Under the pieces are notes generated by a model. It had not been told where the DNA came from. It did not search any database and saw nothing but the letters and a program-made list of their open reading frames with translations. A stretch of 63,456 bases of DNA, from assembly GCA_003216455.1 (NCBI GenBank), contig QCIV01000005.1, positions 1 to 63,456 on the forward strand. The letters run 5' to 3'. The position numbers and the translations under genes were made by a program. Positions 46,138-54,811 of this stretch are shown in pieces (positions within the stretch are counted from its first letter, which is position 1; every line of letters begins with the position of its first letter). The stretch is from Prochlorococcus sp. AG-402-N17 (GTDB lineage: Bacteria > Cyanobacteriota > Cyanobacteriia > PCC-6307 > Cyanobiaceae).

Positions 46138-46504
46138 GATTATTATTTTGATTTTTATTTTTTAATTCATCGAGAAGTTTCAAGACTGATAATCCTTTAT
46201 CAAGAACAACATCGTCTTTAAAAATTATCTCTGGAACTCTTCTCATCTCAATTCTTTTTCCTAAACTATGCCTTATAGAGCTTTTTGCAGTATTCAAGTT
46301 TGCTACAATCTCATTCCTCACTTTCTCTTGAGCAGTTGAAGTTATGTAAATTTTACAGTGTTGCAAATCACCTGATAAATCAATCTTAGAAATATTGACG
46401 AAATGATCTCTAATAAGATCATTTTCCAAATCATTCTGCAAAATAAGGGTTATTTCTTTCTTCAAAAGAGAAGAAACTTTTGCAAGACGGTAATTATTTG
46501 GCAT
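46112..46504 (-). CDS. rbfA: Ribosome-binding factor A
   Basis: KH-like 30S maturation factor. 130 aa: RLAKVSSLLKKEITLILQND, ISKIDLSGDLQHCKIYI and IRHSLGKRIEMRRVPEIIFK with DKGLSVLKLLDEL. Shares one base with the upstream DUF751 gene and overlaps hemD by 26 bp. Confidence 0.93.
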   Translation of the reverse strand: MPNNYRLAKVSSLLKKEITLILQNDLENDLIRDHFVNISKIDLSGDLQHCKIYITSTAQEKVRNEIVANLNTAKSSIRHSLGKRIEMRRVPEIIFKDDVVLDKGLSVLKLLDELKNKNQNNNLEEKDAKS

Positions 46505-46722
46505 TATGGTTGTAAATTTATTGGGTTTGTCATCGCTTGCAAGACAAAATAAACAGTTATGAAAGCACTTAATACAGAAGATATCAAACCTACTATTGTG
46601 AGTGGATTTGATCTATTCTTGAATAAAGGTTCAAGCAAAGCAACAAGTCCCCCAACAATGATAGATATCAAATACTTTGGATATCTCGCAACATTAGAGA
46701 AAAATTCGCCCATCAGCTCCAC
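46504..46722 (-). CDS. DUF751-type small membrane protein
   Basis: 72 aa: FFSNVARYPKYLISIIVGGL then VALLEPLFKNRSNPLTIVGL and a second hydrophobic helix. The RYPKY-type start and NPLT are typical of the DUF751 family in cyanobacteria and plastids; function unknown. MELMG and MGEFF are alternative starts. Confidence 0.75.
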   Translation of the reverse strand: MELMGEFFSNVARYPKYLISIIVGGLVALLEPLFKNRSNPLTIVGLISSVLSAFITVYFVLQAMTNPINLQP

Positions 46723-46767
46723 AAATAGATTACTTTTTTAGCTAAGTTTTAACAAACATTAAACAGC

Positions 46768-47493
46768 ATGATTACATTATATCAATTTAGGCATAGTGCT
46801 TTTTGTTTAAAAACAAGAATGGCTCTTCATGCAAAAAAACTACAATATCGAGTTGAAGAAGTAACACCTGGAATAGGCCAATTTGAAATCTTTAAATTAT
46901 CAGGTCAAAAACAAGTACCTGTAATAGTCGATAGTAATGATCAAGTTATTAATGACTCTTCAACTATTTGCGAATATTTAGATAAAAAAAATGAAAACAA
47001 TCCACTCTTTCCGGAGGATCCAATATTATTTGCACAATGCAAACTAATTGAAGACTGGGCAGATACTTCAATGGCTACAACTTGTAGAAAAGCTTTAATA
47101 AAATCTGCAATAGAAAATCCACAGCTAAGAACTGCATTACTCCCAGATGAAATACCTTCTTCAGTTAAAAGTATTGTTGATAAATTACCTTTTAAAAATC
47201 TTAGTAAAATTTCTAATGTAGTTTTGTCTTCTAAAGATAATTTAGAACTCCAAAAATTACTGGAAGCTTTATCAAAATCCTTGATCAACAAGAAATATTT
47301 AGTTGGAGATAGTTTATCAATCGCAGATATTTCAATTGCTGCTCAATTATCCCTTCTTAAATTTCCAAAGTCTGCAGGACCAATTCTTTCAGGAGAGGGA
47401 AGCCAAGAATACATAAACAACCCTTATTTAGAAAATCTTTTCATTTGGAGGAACAACTTAGAAGAATATCTTTTTAGTGCTAACTCTCAATAA
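46768..47493 (+). CDS. Glutathione S-transferase family protein
   Basis: 241 aa. Thioredoxin-like N-domain: LYQFRHSAFCLKTRMALHAK, GQKQVPVIVDSNDQVINDSS and TICEYLD (the Ser/Thr for glutathione contact), then an all-helical C-domain with YLVGDSLSIADISIAAQLSL. Probable detoxification or redox role. 3' end overlaps the convergent gene by 14 bp. Confidence 0.88.
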   Translation: MITLYQFRHSAFCLKTRMALHAKKLQYRVEEVTPGIGQFEIFKLSGQKQVPVIVDSNDQVINDSSTICEYLDKKNENNPLFPEDPILFAQCKLIEDWADTSMATTCRKALIKSAIENPQLRTALLPDEIPSSVKSIVDKLPFKNLSKISNVVLSSKDNLELQKLLEALSKSLINKKYLVGDSLSIADISIAAQLSLLKFPKSAGPILSGEGSQEYINNPYLENLFIWRNNLEEYLFSANSQ

Positions 47494-48187
47494 ACTCAAA
47501 CTTCAATTTATATTTATTTGTTTTTATGGCATGAATAGAAGGATCACCAACTTTTGAACCATAAGAAGCAACATATTGCACTCCACAAATTGATGGTTTG
47601 ATTGAATTATCAACTCCCAATATTTCTTCGGAACATTTTTGAAATTTACTAATGGTCTCTACCTGATTAATCCTTGAAGCACCTGGCTTATGTGCTGTTT
47701 GTATAACTAGCTCATCTGCGAAAAAAATATCATCATCTTGGATCTGATTTCTCCCTGTAATTCTTGAATCGATATAAAAATCATCTTTTAAATAAGTAAT
47801 TTGATTATTAACAGATTGAGGATCATTTACAACCTTGATTAAGGTGTCACCAAATATTGCTTTTCCAATAGATTCAGAATTTTTTGCACGATTACCAACA
47901 ATTAAATCTGAATCATTCTTAAAGAAATTTACTTTATAAATAACTGGCTCTTCTGAATCATTAACTATATCTTGAGAAGTAACAAGCCAATTCCCCTCGA
48001 ACCATTTAGGATAAATTAAATCCTTAGAAGTATCCGATACTTTAAAATTTGGCAGATATAATTCTGGCCATTGATTTACACGATTTTCCAAAAACTCTCG
48101 TACGTTAGAATCTACTAGAGCAAAAGAACTTTCAAAAAAAATTCCTTGAAAAATCAAGCAAAGAATTAATCCAAGAAGAATTTTCAT
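47480..48187 (-). CDS. Exported cyanobacteria/plastid-type conserved protein (DUF6816-like)
   Basis: 235 aa. N-terminal signal peptide MKILLGLILCLIFQGIFFES then SFALVD (Ala-x-Ala-like site), so periplasm or thylakoid lumen. The mature part contains YPKWFEGNWLVTSQDIV and a beta-rich remainder with KFQKCSEEIL. Resembles a family shared with plastids; no function known. Divergent from the CRR7-like gene by 1 bp. Confidence 0.65.
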   Translation of the reverse strand: MKILLGLILCLIFQGIFFESSFALVDSNVREFLENRVNQWPELYLPNFKVSDTSKDLIYPKWFEGNWLVTSQDIVNDSEEPVIYKVNFFKNDSDLIVGNRAKNSESIGKAIFGDTLIKVVNDPQSVNNQITYLKDDFYIDSRITGRNQIQDDDIFFADELVIQTAHKPGASRINQVETISKFQKCSEEILGVDNSIKPSICGVQYVASYGSKVGDPSIHAIKTNKYKLKFEFIES

Positions 48188-48188
48188 T

Positions 48189-48446
48189 ATGTCAAATCCA
48201 CTAATAAGAGCATCAGATCATTATGTATTATTAGAGCCTGATTCAAAAGAAAAAATTGTATCTAAGCAAGAAGCAATTTTATGGTTAAAGAATTGGCTTA
48301 GTAAGACAGAAACACAAACAATATATCAAAATATAGAAGATCCTGATCAGGAATTTTTTGAAGAATTATTGGAAAGCACTTATGAATTAGAAATAAAATT
48401 AGGATACGTTATCAAATGGTTTGCAGTAAGAATTGAACCAGATTAA
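48189..48446 (+). CDS. CRR7-like protein (NDH-1 associated)
   Basis: 85 aa: SDHYVLLEPDSKEKIVSKQE, AILWLKNWLSK and YVIKWFAVRIEPD fit the chlororespiratory-reduction-7 family, which in plants supports NDH subcomplex A assembly. Role in cyanobacteria is inferred. Overlaps aroK by 4 bp (convergent). Confidence 0.65.
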   Translation: MSNPLIRASDHYVLLEPDSKEKIVSKQEAILWLKNWLSKTETQTIYQNIEDPDQEFFEELLESTYELEIKLGYVIKWFAVRIEPD

Positions 48447-49000
48447 CTAATTATTTCTTTATGAATTGCATTAATTATTTTTATAGCAACTTCTTCAATA
48501 TTTTCCTTTTTTACTTGAATTCTTAAATCTGCTTGAGAATACAAATTTTCTCTAGATTGAAAAATGCTCATATATAGATCATTTAGATTCTTTCCCTGAA
48601 GAAGTGGCCTATTTTTAATTTCATTTTTCAATCTTTCAATTGCTATATCTTTGTCGAGATCTATCCAAGCAATTATTCCCTGTCTTAAGATTCCCCAGTT
48701 TTCCGATTTGGTAACTATTCCTCCCCCAGTTGAGATTACTAATGAAGGAATTTTGATAGTTTCTCTAAGGCAGTTTGCTTCTAATTCGCGGAAATTATCT
48801 TCTCCTTCATCATTAAAAATTTGATTGATAGATTTTTTTGCCAACTTCTCTATTAATGAATCTAAATCAATGTATTTATACTTCAATAATTCAGCCAGCT
48901 TCAAACCAGTTTGTGACTTGCCAGAACCCATCATTCCTATTAAAAATATGCTTCTGCCCTTGATCGTATTAACTGTTTTTTCGATAATGGATTGTTCCAT
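48443..49000 (-). CDS. aroK: Shikimate kinase
   Basis: 185 aa. P-loop GMMGSGKS (22-29), DLDSLIEKLAKKSINQIF with the shikimate-binding Asp, FRELEANCLRETI, STGGGIVT, and RPLLQGKN. Makes shikimate-3-phosphate for aromatic amino acids, quinones and tocopherol. Divergent from the PTPS gene (50 bp). Confidence 0.94.
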   Translation of the reverse strand: MEQSIIEKTVNTIKGRSIFLIGMMGSGKSQTGLKLAELLKYKYIDLDSLIEKLAKKSINQIFNDEGEDNFRELEANCLRETIKIPSLVISTGGGIVTKSENWGILRQGIIAWIDLDKDIAIERLKNEIKNRPLLQGKNLNDLYMSIFQSRENLYSQADLRIQVKKENIEEVAIKIINAIHKEIIS

Positions 49001-49050
49001 AAAGACAAAAGCGTATTTAAAACCTTAAGATAGTATTATCGCAGACAGGT

Positions 49051-49977
49051 ATGACTTCTACACAATCCAAACCATTACATGGAAAAGGACGTGAATGCGT
49101 CATAACTCGACGTGCCTGCTTTAGTGCTAGTCACCGTTATTGGCTTCCTGAAAAAAGTCCAGAAGAAAATTTATCTCTTTTTGGAAAGTGCAGTATTGCA
49201 CCAGGTCATGGTCATAATTATGAACTTATTGTTTCAATGGGTGGAGAACTAGACTCTGATGGAATGGTACTTAATCTCTCTGATGTAAAACACTCCATTA
49301 AAGACAAGGTTACTGGACAATTAGATTTTCGTTTTTTAAATGATGTCTGGCCTGAATTTAATGTTGATAATCAAGAGGGTATACTTCCTACAACTGAAGC
49401 ATTAGTAAAGGTCATTTGGCATCGTCTGAAGGATGATTTACCTCTTACAAGTCTAAGACTTTATGAAAACCCAAATTTATGGGTAGATTATTTTGGAAAA
49501 AACATGGAAGCATTTTTAACAGTACAAACTCATTTTGCAGCAGCTCATAGACTTGCAAAAGAAGAGATATCCTTTGATGAAAATAAAAAAATCTATGGGA
49601 AATGTGCCAGAGTTAATGGACATGGTCATAACTATCTTGTCGATATAACTGTAAAAGGAGTTATTGATAAAAGAACAGGAATGGTTTGCGACTTATCTGC
49701 CCTCCAAGAGATAATTAACGATTTAGTTGTTGAACAACTAGATCATACTTTTCTTAATAAAGACATCGAATTTTTCCATAATTGTGTTCCAACTGCTGAA
49801 AATATAGCTTTATATATTTCTGATATTCTTAAAAAACCAATACATCAACTTGGTGCAACATTACACAAAATAAGACTCCAAGAGAGTCCAAATAATGCTG
49901 CAGAAATTTATGTTGATCAAAAGTTAACCAATTCATTGAAGTTGAAACTTGAAAATAGTTTAGTAACACAAACTTGA
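49051..49977 (+). CDS. Tandem-domain 6-pyruvoyl/6-carboxy-tetrahydropterin synthase
   Basis: 308 aa formed by two PTPS domains, twice the usual length. Domain 2 is complete: zinc His166, His191, His193; catalytic Cys185 (GKCARVNGHGHNY), Asp231-His232 (LDHTFLN) and Glu278. Domain 1 keeps His28, His53, His55, Cys47 and Glu139 but reads LDFRFLN, so the catalytic His is Phe93. Domain 1 may be structural or altered in chemistry. Product is 6-pyruvoyl-THP or 6-carboxy-THP (queuosine route); not decidable. Overlaps the RibD_C gene by TTGA. Confidence 0.9.
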   Translation: MTSTQSKPLHGKGRECVITRRACFSASHRYWLPEKSPEENLSLFGKCSIAPGHGHNYELIVSMGGELDSDGMVLNLSDVKHSIKDKVTGQLDFRFLNDVWPEFNVDNQEGILPTTEALVKVIWHRLKDDLPLTSLRLYENPNLWVDYFGKNMEAFLTVQTHFAAAHRLAKEEISFDENKKIYGKCARVNGHGHNYLVDITVKGVIDKRTGMVCDLSALQEIINDLVVEQLDHTFLNKDIEFFHNCVPTAENIALYISDILKKPIHQLGATLHKIRLQESPNNAAEIYVDQKLTNSLKLKLENSLVTQT

Positions 49978-50624
49978 GTATCCCAAGAGTAATAATTGTT
50001 ATAGCATCAAGTCTTGATGGAAGAATTGCATTTCCTGGAGGTGGAGAATCGCATCTTGGAAGTGATAAAGATAAAAAAATATTAAATCAAAACTTATCAA
50101 TGGTTGACGCCACCATTTTTGGTTTAGGTACTTTAATAGCTCATCAATCAACTTACCTAGTTAAAAATCTCAATGATAATGACAAGGTAAATATATCAAA
50201 AAGCCAACCAATTTCTATAGTTGCTTCAAATAGCAAGAAATTTAACAGTAATTGGAAATACTTCCGTCAACCAATTAGAAGATGGCTAATAAGCTCAAGT
50301 AAAGCTGATAATTCTTCGAATAATGAATTCGAGAAAGAACTCTTTTTCGAAGATTCATGGGAAAAAACTTTAATTTCACTCAAAAAACAAGGGATAAATG
50401 ATTTAGCTCTTTTAGGAGGTGCAAAACTTATAAATTCATTTATAAAAGAGGATCTAATAACAGATATAAAAATTACAATAATTCCACGAATTATTGGAGG
50501 TAGATATACATGGATCCCTCCAGAACAAACAAATGCGATTTTTAATCTCGAAAGACTATGGGAAATAAAATCAATTAAAAATTTAATGAATAATGAAATC
50601 CATATTCATTACAAAAAAATTTAA
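49974..50624 (+). CDS. RibD C-terminal (DHFR-like) reductase
   Basis: 216 aa with the RibD_C fold: IIVIASSLDGRIAFPGGGES at the N-terminus, LLGGAKLINSFIKEDLIT and IIPRIIGGRYTW. NAD(P)H-dependent reductase of riboflavin intermediates or pterins. No deaminase domain is attached. The TTG start overlaps the PTPS stop by 4 bp, so pterin reduction is suggested by coupling but not proven. Confidence 0.82.
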   Translation: MSIPRVIIVIASSLDGRIAFPGGGESHLGSDKDKKILNQNLSMVDATIFGLGTLIAHQSTYLVKNLNDNDKVNISKSQPISIVASNSKKFNSNWKYFRQPIRRWLISSSKADNSSNNEFEKELFFEDSWEKTLISLKKQGINDLALLGGAKLINSFIKEDLITDIKITIIPRIIGGRYTWIPPEQTNAIFNLERLWEIKSIKNLMNNEIHIHYKKI

Positions 50625-50641
50625 AATAGATTTAATAATAA

Positions 50642-51796
50642 ATGAACCAACCAATACATAAAGTTGAAGTCAAATTATCAATTAAGGAAATCTCCAAGGA
50701 GATATGGAATGAATTAGCAAATGAAATTAATAATCCATTTTATGAATGGACTTGGATTAAAAACCTTGAGATATCAAAAAGTGTTTCAAGAGAAACTGGT
50801 TGGCAGCCACTATATTTTGTTGCTGTTAAAAATGAAGAGATTTTAGGAATTGCTCCACTTTTTTTAAAAAATCATAGCTATGGAGAATTCATTTTTGACC
50901 AATCATTTGCAAGATTGGCTCAAGAGCTGAATTTAAATTATTACCCTAAATTAATTGGAATGAGTCCTTATAGTCCTGTAAATGGATATCAATTTCTTTA
51001 TAAAAAAAATAAAGACAAGGACGAAATTACAAATTTACTTATTAACCATATCGAAAGCTTTGCGATTACAAACAAAATTCTAAGTTGTAATTTTTTATAT
51101 ATTGATGAAAGCTGGGGCAACCATCTTAAATCTTTGGGATACCATAAATGGATAAATTCCAGCAGTGAATGGAGGAGTAATGGAGAAAAAACATTTAATG
51201 ATTTTCTTTCTAGATTTAACTCTAATCAGAGAAAAAATATAAAAAAAGAGAGGAAATCAATTACTAAACAAGATATTAAAGTAGAAATTTTTAATGCAGA
51301 TGATATCAACCAAGAAATCCTCAAAAAAATGCATACTTTTTATGAACAGCATTGCTCGAGGTGGGGAGTTTGGGGAAGTAAATATCTAACATCTACATTT
51401 TTCGAAACACTGGTTGATAATAAAAAAAATCTTTTACTTTTTAGTGCATCAAAACATGACTCAAATGAAATTTTTGCTATGTCGATGTGCGTTAAAAATC
51501 AAAACAACTTATGGGGTAGATATTGGGGTAGTCAAGAAGAAATATCTAATTTACATTTTGAATTATGCTACTACCAGCCAATTGAATGGGCAATAAAAAA
51601 TAGTATCCATTTGTTTGATCCTGGAGCGGGTGGTAAACATAAAAGACGGAGGGGGTTTTTTGCAAAAAGCACCATTAGCTTGCATAAGTGGTTTGACAAA
51701 AATATGGAAAATATAATTATTCCTTGGCTAAATGAAGTGAATAAACAAACCGAGATGGAAATTGATTTTGAAAATAAATCTATACCCTTTAAATAA
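50642..51796 (+). CDS. DUF482 GNAT/FemAB-like acyltransferase
   Basis: 384 aa: PFYEWTWIKNLEISKSVSRE, GIAPLFLKNHSYGEFIFDQS, then SRFNSNQRKNIKKERKSI and LFDPGAGGKHKRRRGF near the C-terminus, the hallmark of the PF04339 (peptidoglycan-biosynthesis-like) family. Substrate unknown. 17 bp after the RibD_C gene. Confidence 0.88.
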   Translation: MNQPIHKVEVKLSIKEISKEIWNELANEINNPFYEWTWIKNLEISKSVSRETGWQPLYFVAVKNEEILGIAPLFLKNHSYGEFIFDQSFARLAQELNLNYYPKLIGMSPYSPVNGYQFLYKKNKDKDEITNLLINHIESFAITNKILSCNFLYIDESWGNHLKSLGYHKWINSSSEWRSNGEKTFNDFLSRFNSNQRKNIKKERKSITKQDIKVEIFNADDINQEILKKMHTFYEQHCSRWGVWGSKYLTSTFFETLVDNKKNLLLFSASKHDSNEIFAMSMCVKNQNNLWGRYWGSQEEISNLHFELCYYQPIEWAIKNSIHLFDPGAGGKHKRRRGFFAKSTISLHKWFDKNMENIIIPWLNEVNKQTEMEIDFENKSIPFK

Positions 51797-51857
51797 AAAA
51801 TTATTCGGCTTTATCAAAGATTATATTAGTAATATAGTTTGAAATTAAATTCCCAAA

Positions 51858-52244
51858 ATGGATTCAAGTCAAAGTTTAGATGAAAAAATAAAGATTGATA
51901 ATTGTCTATCCAACCGATATATAGACTTAGATCCAAACGGTTATTTCATTATAAAAGTAGATCTAGAAGAAAATAAAATAATTTTAGAGCACTTTCTAAA
52001 TAATATTAATGATGACGGATATGCGCTTGACCCAGAAACAAATGAACCAATTAAATGCGACTCTCAAAATAAAAGAGTTTGTAATGAAGTTTTTGAAGGA
52101 ATTAGTGCGAAACAACTTGGAATATTGATCACTGAAGAAAGAAATGACTTAATAATAAGATTCGATCATGCTCTATATTTAGGCCGGGAACTACAAAAAG
52201 CAGAAGAATGTTTATACAAAAAATTACCATATATCCAAGATTAA
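51858..52244 (+). CDS. DUF4346-type protein
   Basis: 128 aa: DPNGYFIIKVDLEENKIILE, then NDDGYALDPETNEPIKCDSQ and RFDHALYLGRELQKAEECL. This matches the DUF4346 domain, found alone in cyanobacteria and fused to dihydropteroate-synthase-like proteins in some archaea. Function unknown. Confidence 0.75.
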   Translation: MDSSQSLDEKIKIDNCLSNRYIDLDPNGYFIIKVDLEENKIILEHFLNNINDDGYALDPETNEPIKCDSQNKRVCNEVFEGISAKQLGILITEERNDLIIRFDHALYLGRELQKAEECLYKKLPYIQD

Positions 52245-52308
52245 GAAATTAAACGAAAAAATCTAATCTTTTCATCTGATGTTAAATTAAATAAAAATAA
52301 AAAAATTA

Positions 52309-52401
52309 ATGAACATCATTTTCTATTTTGCATTTATTGGTTTTGGTTTTGGAGCTGCTTTCGCATTAGATAAGCTATTAAGAGCAGTTAAATTAATTTA
52401 A
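52309..52401 (+). CDS. petL: Small single-span protein, probable cytochrome b6f subunit PetL
   Basis: 30 aa: MNIIFYFAFIGFGFGAAFAL then DKLLRAVKLI. One transmembrane helix and a C-terminal KLI-type ending as in PetL (IKLI). Too short for most gene callers. Other small thylakoid subunits cannot be excluded. Sits between DUF4346 and rimO, 4 bp before the latter's stop. Confidence 0.6.
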   Translation: MNIIFYFAFIGFGFGAAFALDKLLRAVKLI

Positions 52402-52405
52402 AAAA

Positions 52406-53770
52406 CTATAAAATTTTAATAGTCTCTCCATATAAATCATATTCATCCGCAAAAGAAATATTTGCTTCAACAAATTTACCAATATAATTTTTCAAATCAA
52501 TTTTCTCTTTAACAGATAAAATTACAGTTCCGTCAATTTCAGGCGCGAAATTGTAGGTCCGACCAATTAATTCATTATTATCTGATATTTGTTCTACCAA
52601 AATCTTCATTTTTGAACCAATATATGTCTGATTTTTTTCTTTAGAGATATTTTGTTGAACTGAAATAACGTTATCTTTTCTTGCCTCTGCAACCTCTGGA
52701 GATACTTTATTTGGTAAATGAAAAGCTGCAGTTCCTTCCTCAGAAGAAAAAATAAAAACTCCCACATGATCAAATTTATGCCTATTCAAAAAGTCGAGAA
52801 GATGTTCAAAATGTTCTTTTTTTTCTCCAGGAAAACCAACAATGAGACTAGTTCTTAATACAGCAGATGGAATTTCTTCTCTAATTTTCTCCAAAATTGA
52901 TTCATTTAAAGAAGCCTGCCAAGGTCTATTCATACTCTTCAACACATCTGGATGACTATGCTGAAGTGGTAAATCAAAGTAAGGCACTATATTGTTTGAA
53001 TCTTTGAAAGCTCTGATAACTTCATCAGTTAAACCTGTTGGATAAGCATAATGTATCCTTATCCAAGGAATTGAAACTTTAGAAAGCTCATTCAAAAGTT
53101 TGGCTAATGATGGTTTCCCATAAATATCCTGACCATAATTAGTTGTTATTTGACTAATTAATATGATTTCTTGAATACCCTGTTTTGCAAGACTTTTGGC
53201 TTCTGAAACTATAGATTCTATTGTTCTACTTCTTTGAGGTCCTCTCAACTTAGGAATAATACAAAAAGCGCAATTATAGTTACAGCCTTCAGCAATCCGA
53301 AGATAAGCAACAAATTTGTTTTTATCTACAAAACGAGGCATTTCCTCATCTGCAATAAATTCAGGTATTTTTGAAACTTCATTAACGATTTCCCCTTTTT
53401 CTACTCTGTCTAAAACCTTGGCTATCTTTTGATAATCTCCTGTTCCAACTAAACCTTTTATTTCAGGGATTTCTTTAATAAGCTCATCTTTAAAATGCTG
53501 AGCCATACAGCCTGCAACTATTACTTCCTTTCCTTGATTTGTATATTCTAGAATTTTTCTAATAGATTCTTCTCTAGCTGTTTCAATAAAACTGCAAGTA
53601 TTTACAATAACAACATTTGCATCATTTATATTGCTGTCAACTTCATAACCCTCTCTATTTAATAAGCCTTGCATATGTTCAGTATCAACAAGATTTTTCT
53701 CACAACCAACATGACTGAATGCAATCTTAGATAGTTTTTTTTCTTTTACATTGAGACTATTGTGCTTCAC
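52406..53770 (-). CDS. rimO: Ribosomal protein S12 methylthiotransferase RimO
   Basis: Radical SAM enzyme methylthiolating Asp of S12. 454 aa: UPF0004 domain with Cys23 ([14 protein letters not shown]), Cys in [13 protein letters not shown], and AGCMAQ; radical [14 protein letters not shown] (CX3CX2C) and a TRAM domain at the end. The NLVDTEHM sequence distinguishes RimO from MiaB. Confidence 0.94.
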   Translation of the reverse strand: MKHNSLNVKEKKLSKIAFSHVGCEKNLVDTEHMQGLLNREGYEVDSNINDANVVIVNTCSFIETAREESIRKILEYTNQGKEVIVAGCMAQHFKDELIKEIPEIKGLVGTGDYQKIAKVLDRVEKGEIVNEVSKIPEFIADEEMPRFVDKNKFVAYLRIAEGCNYNCAFCIIPKLRGPQRSRTIESIVSEAKSLAKQGIQEIILISQITTNYGQDIYGKPSLAKLLNELSKVSIPWIRIHYAYPTGLTDEVIRAFKDSNNIVPYFDLPLQHSHPDVLKSMNRPWQASLNESILEKIREEIPSAVLRTSLIVGFPGEKKEHFEHLLDFLNRHKFDHVGVFIFSSEEGTAAFHLPNKVSPEVAEARKDNVISVQQNISKEKNQTYIGSKMKILVEQISDNNELIGRTYNFAPEIDGTVILSVKEKIDLKNYIGKFVEANISFADEYDLYGETIKIL

Positions 53771-53875
53771 AACTTGAAAAATAAGAATTAAAAGATTTAA
53801 ACAGCATTTCGTATTTAACTTTCATGCCAAGATAATATTAGGATAGATAATGTAAATATCAAACTTTGATTTTGT

Positions 53876-54811
53876 ATGGCGCTTAAGAGTTTAAACAGAA
53901 GAAATAAAAAAGATTTGAAATGGCCAAAAATCATAATCGCAATTCTCAGCACTATAGGCATAGTTGACACAGGTTCGATTACTTTAAAAAACTGGGGATT
54001 ATTTACTTCGCTTTCATGCCCAGGGATACAAAATGGTTGTGAAACAGTTTTAAATAGTCCTTGGGGTACTTTATTTGACAATAATCAACTTAATATACCT
54101 CTCTCATTAGCTGGATTCATAACATATTTATCAATATTAATTATCACAATAATACTCTCGCTTAATTTAATTTCCCCAAAAGAAAAACTAAATAAGTTTT
54201 TATGGTGGTTAGTATTTCTAATTTCTTGTGCGTCATCAACATTTAGCTTTTTATTGATAAATATAATGTTTTTTAAGATTCAAGCATATTGCTTTTTTTG
54301 TATACTTTCAGCAATTTTATCGTTTTCTATCTTTATAATTTCTATGATTGGAGCAAAGTTCGAAAGTAGAGAACCTATGATTTTTAGAGGTTTCATTGTA
54401 GCCATTAGTGTCCTAGTTGGAGGGCTAATTTGGTCAACGAACGTTGACCCCTCTAATGCTATTGATGTTGCAAACCCCTCTGACAATGTATCGCCAATAA
54501 TTACCACTTCAAGCTCGCCCCAAAAGGTAAAGTTCGCAAAATATTTAAGTGAAAAAAATATTGTTATGTATAGTGCATACTGGTGCCCGCATTGCCACGA
54601 TCAGAAACAATTATTTGGTAAGGAAGCAGTTAAAGAATTAAATGTAGTTGAGTGTGCTAGAGATGGTAAAGATAATGAATATGAGCTATGCCAAACGAAA
54701 GGAATCAGTGGATTTCCTTCTTGGGAAATTAATGGAGAAATAATTAGTGGTACTAGGGACTTGAATGAATTGGCAACAAAAACCGACTATCAGGGAGATC
54801 TTAATTTTTAA
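53876..54811 (+). CDS. VKOR-thioredoxin fusion protein
   Basis: 311 aa. Four transmembrane helices of a vitamin K epoxide reductase-type domain with Cys48, Cys55 and catalytic CFFC (Cys139-Cys142), then a thioredoxin-like domain with CPHC (237-240). It oxidises protein dithiols and passes electrons to quinone, the DsbA/DsbB-equivalent in cyanobacteria and plastids (LTO1). Thioredoxin part expected in the lumen or periplasm. 3' end overlaps nadB by 11 bp. Confidence 0.92.
   Translation: MALKSLNRRNKKDLKWPKIIIAILSTIGIVDTGSITLKNWGLFTSLSCPGIQNGCETVLNSPWGTLFDNNQLNIPLSLAGFITYLSILIITIILSLNLISPKEKLNKFLWWLVFLISCASSTFSFLLINIMFFKIQAYCFFCILSAILSFSIFIISMIGAKFESREPMIFRGFIVAISVLVGGLIWSTNVDPSNAIDVANPSDNVSPIITTSSSPQKVKFAKYLSEKNIVMYSAYWCPHCHDQKQLFGKEAVKELNVVECARDGKDNEYELCQTKGISGFPSWEINGEIISGTRDLNELATKTDYQGDLNF

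Noticed and set aside
53815..54081. 88-codon minus-strand frame within the VKOR gene
   Set aside because: Antisense shadow of a well-supported VKOR-thioredoxin gene.
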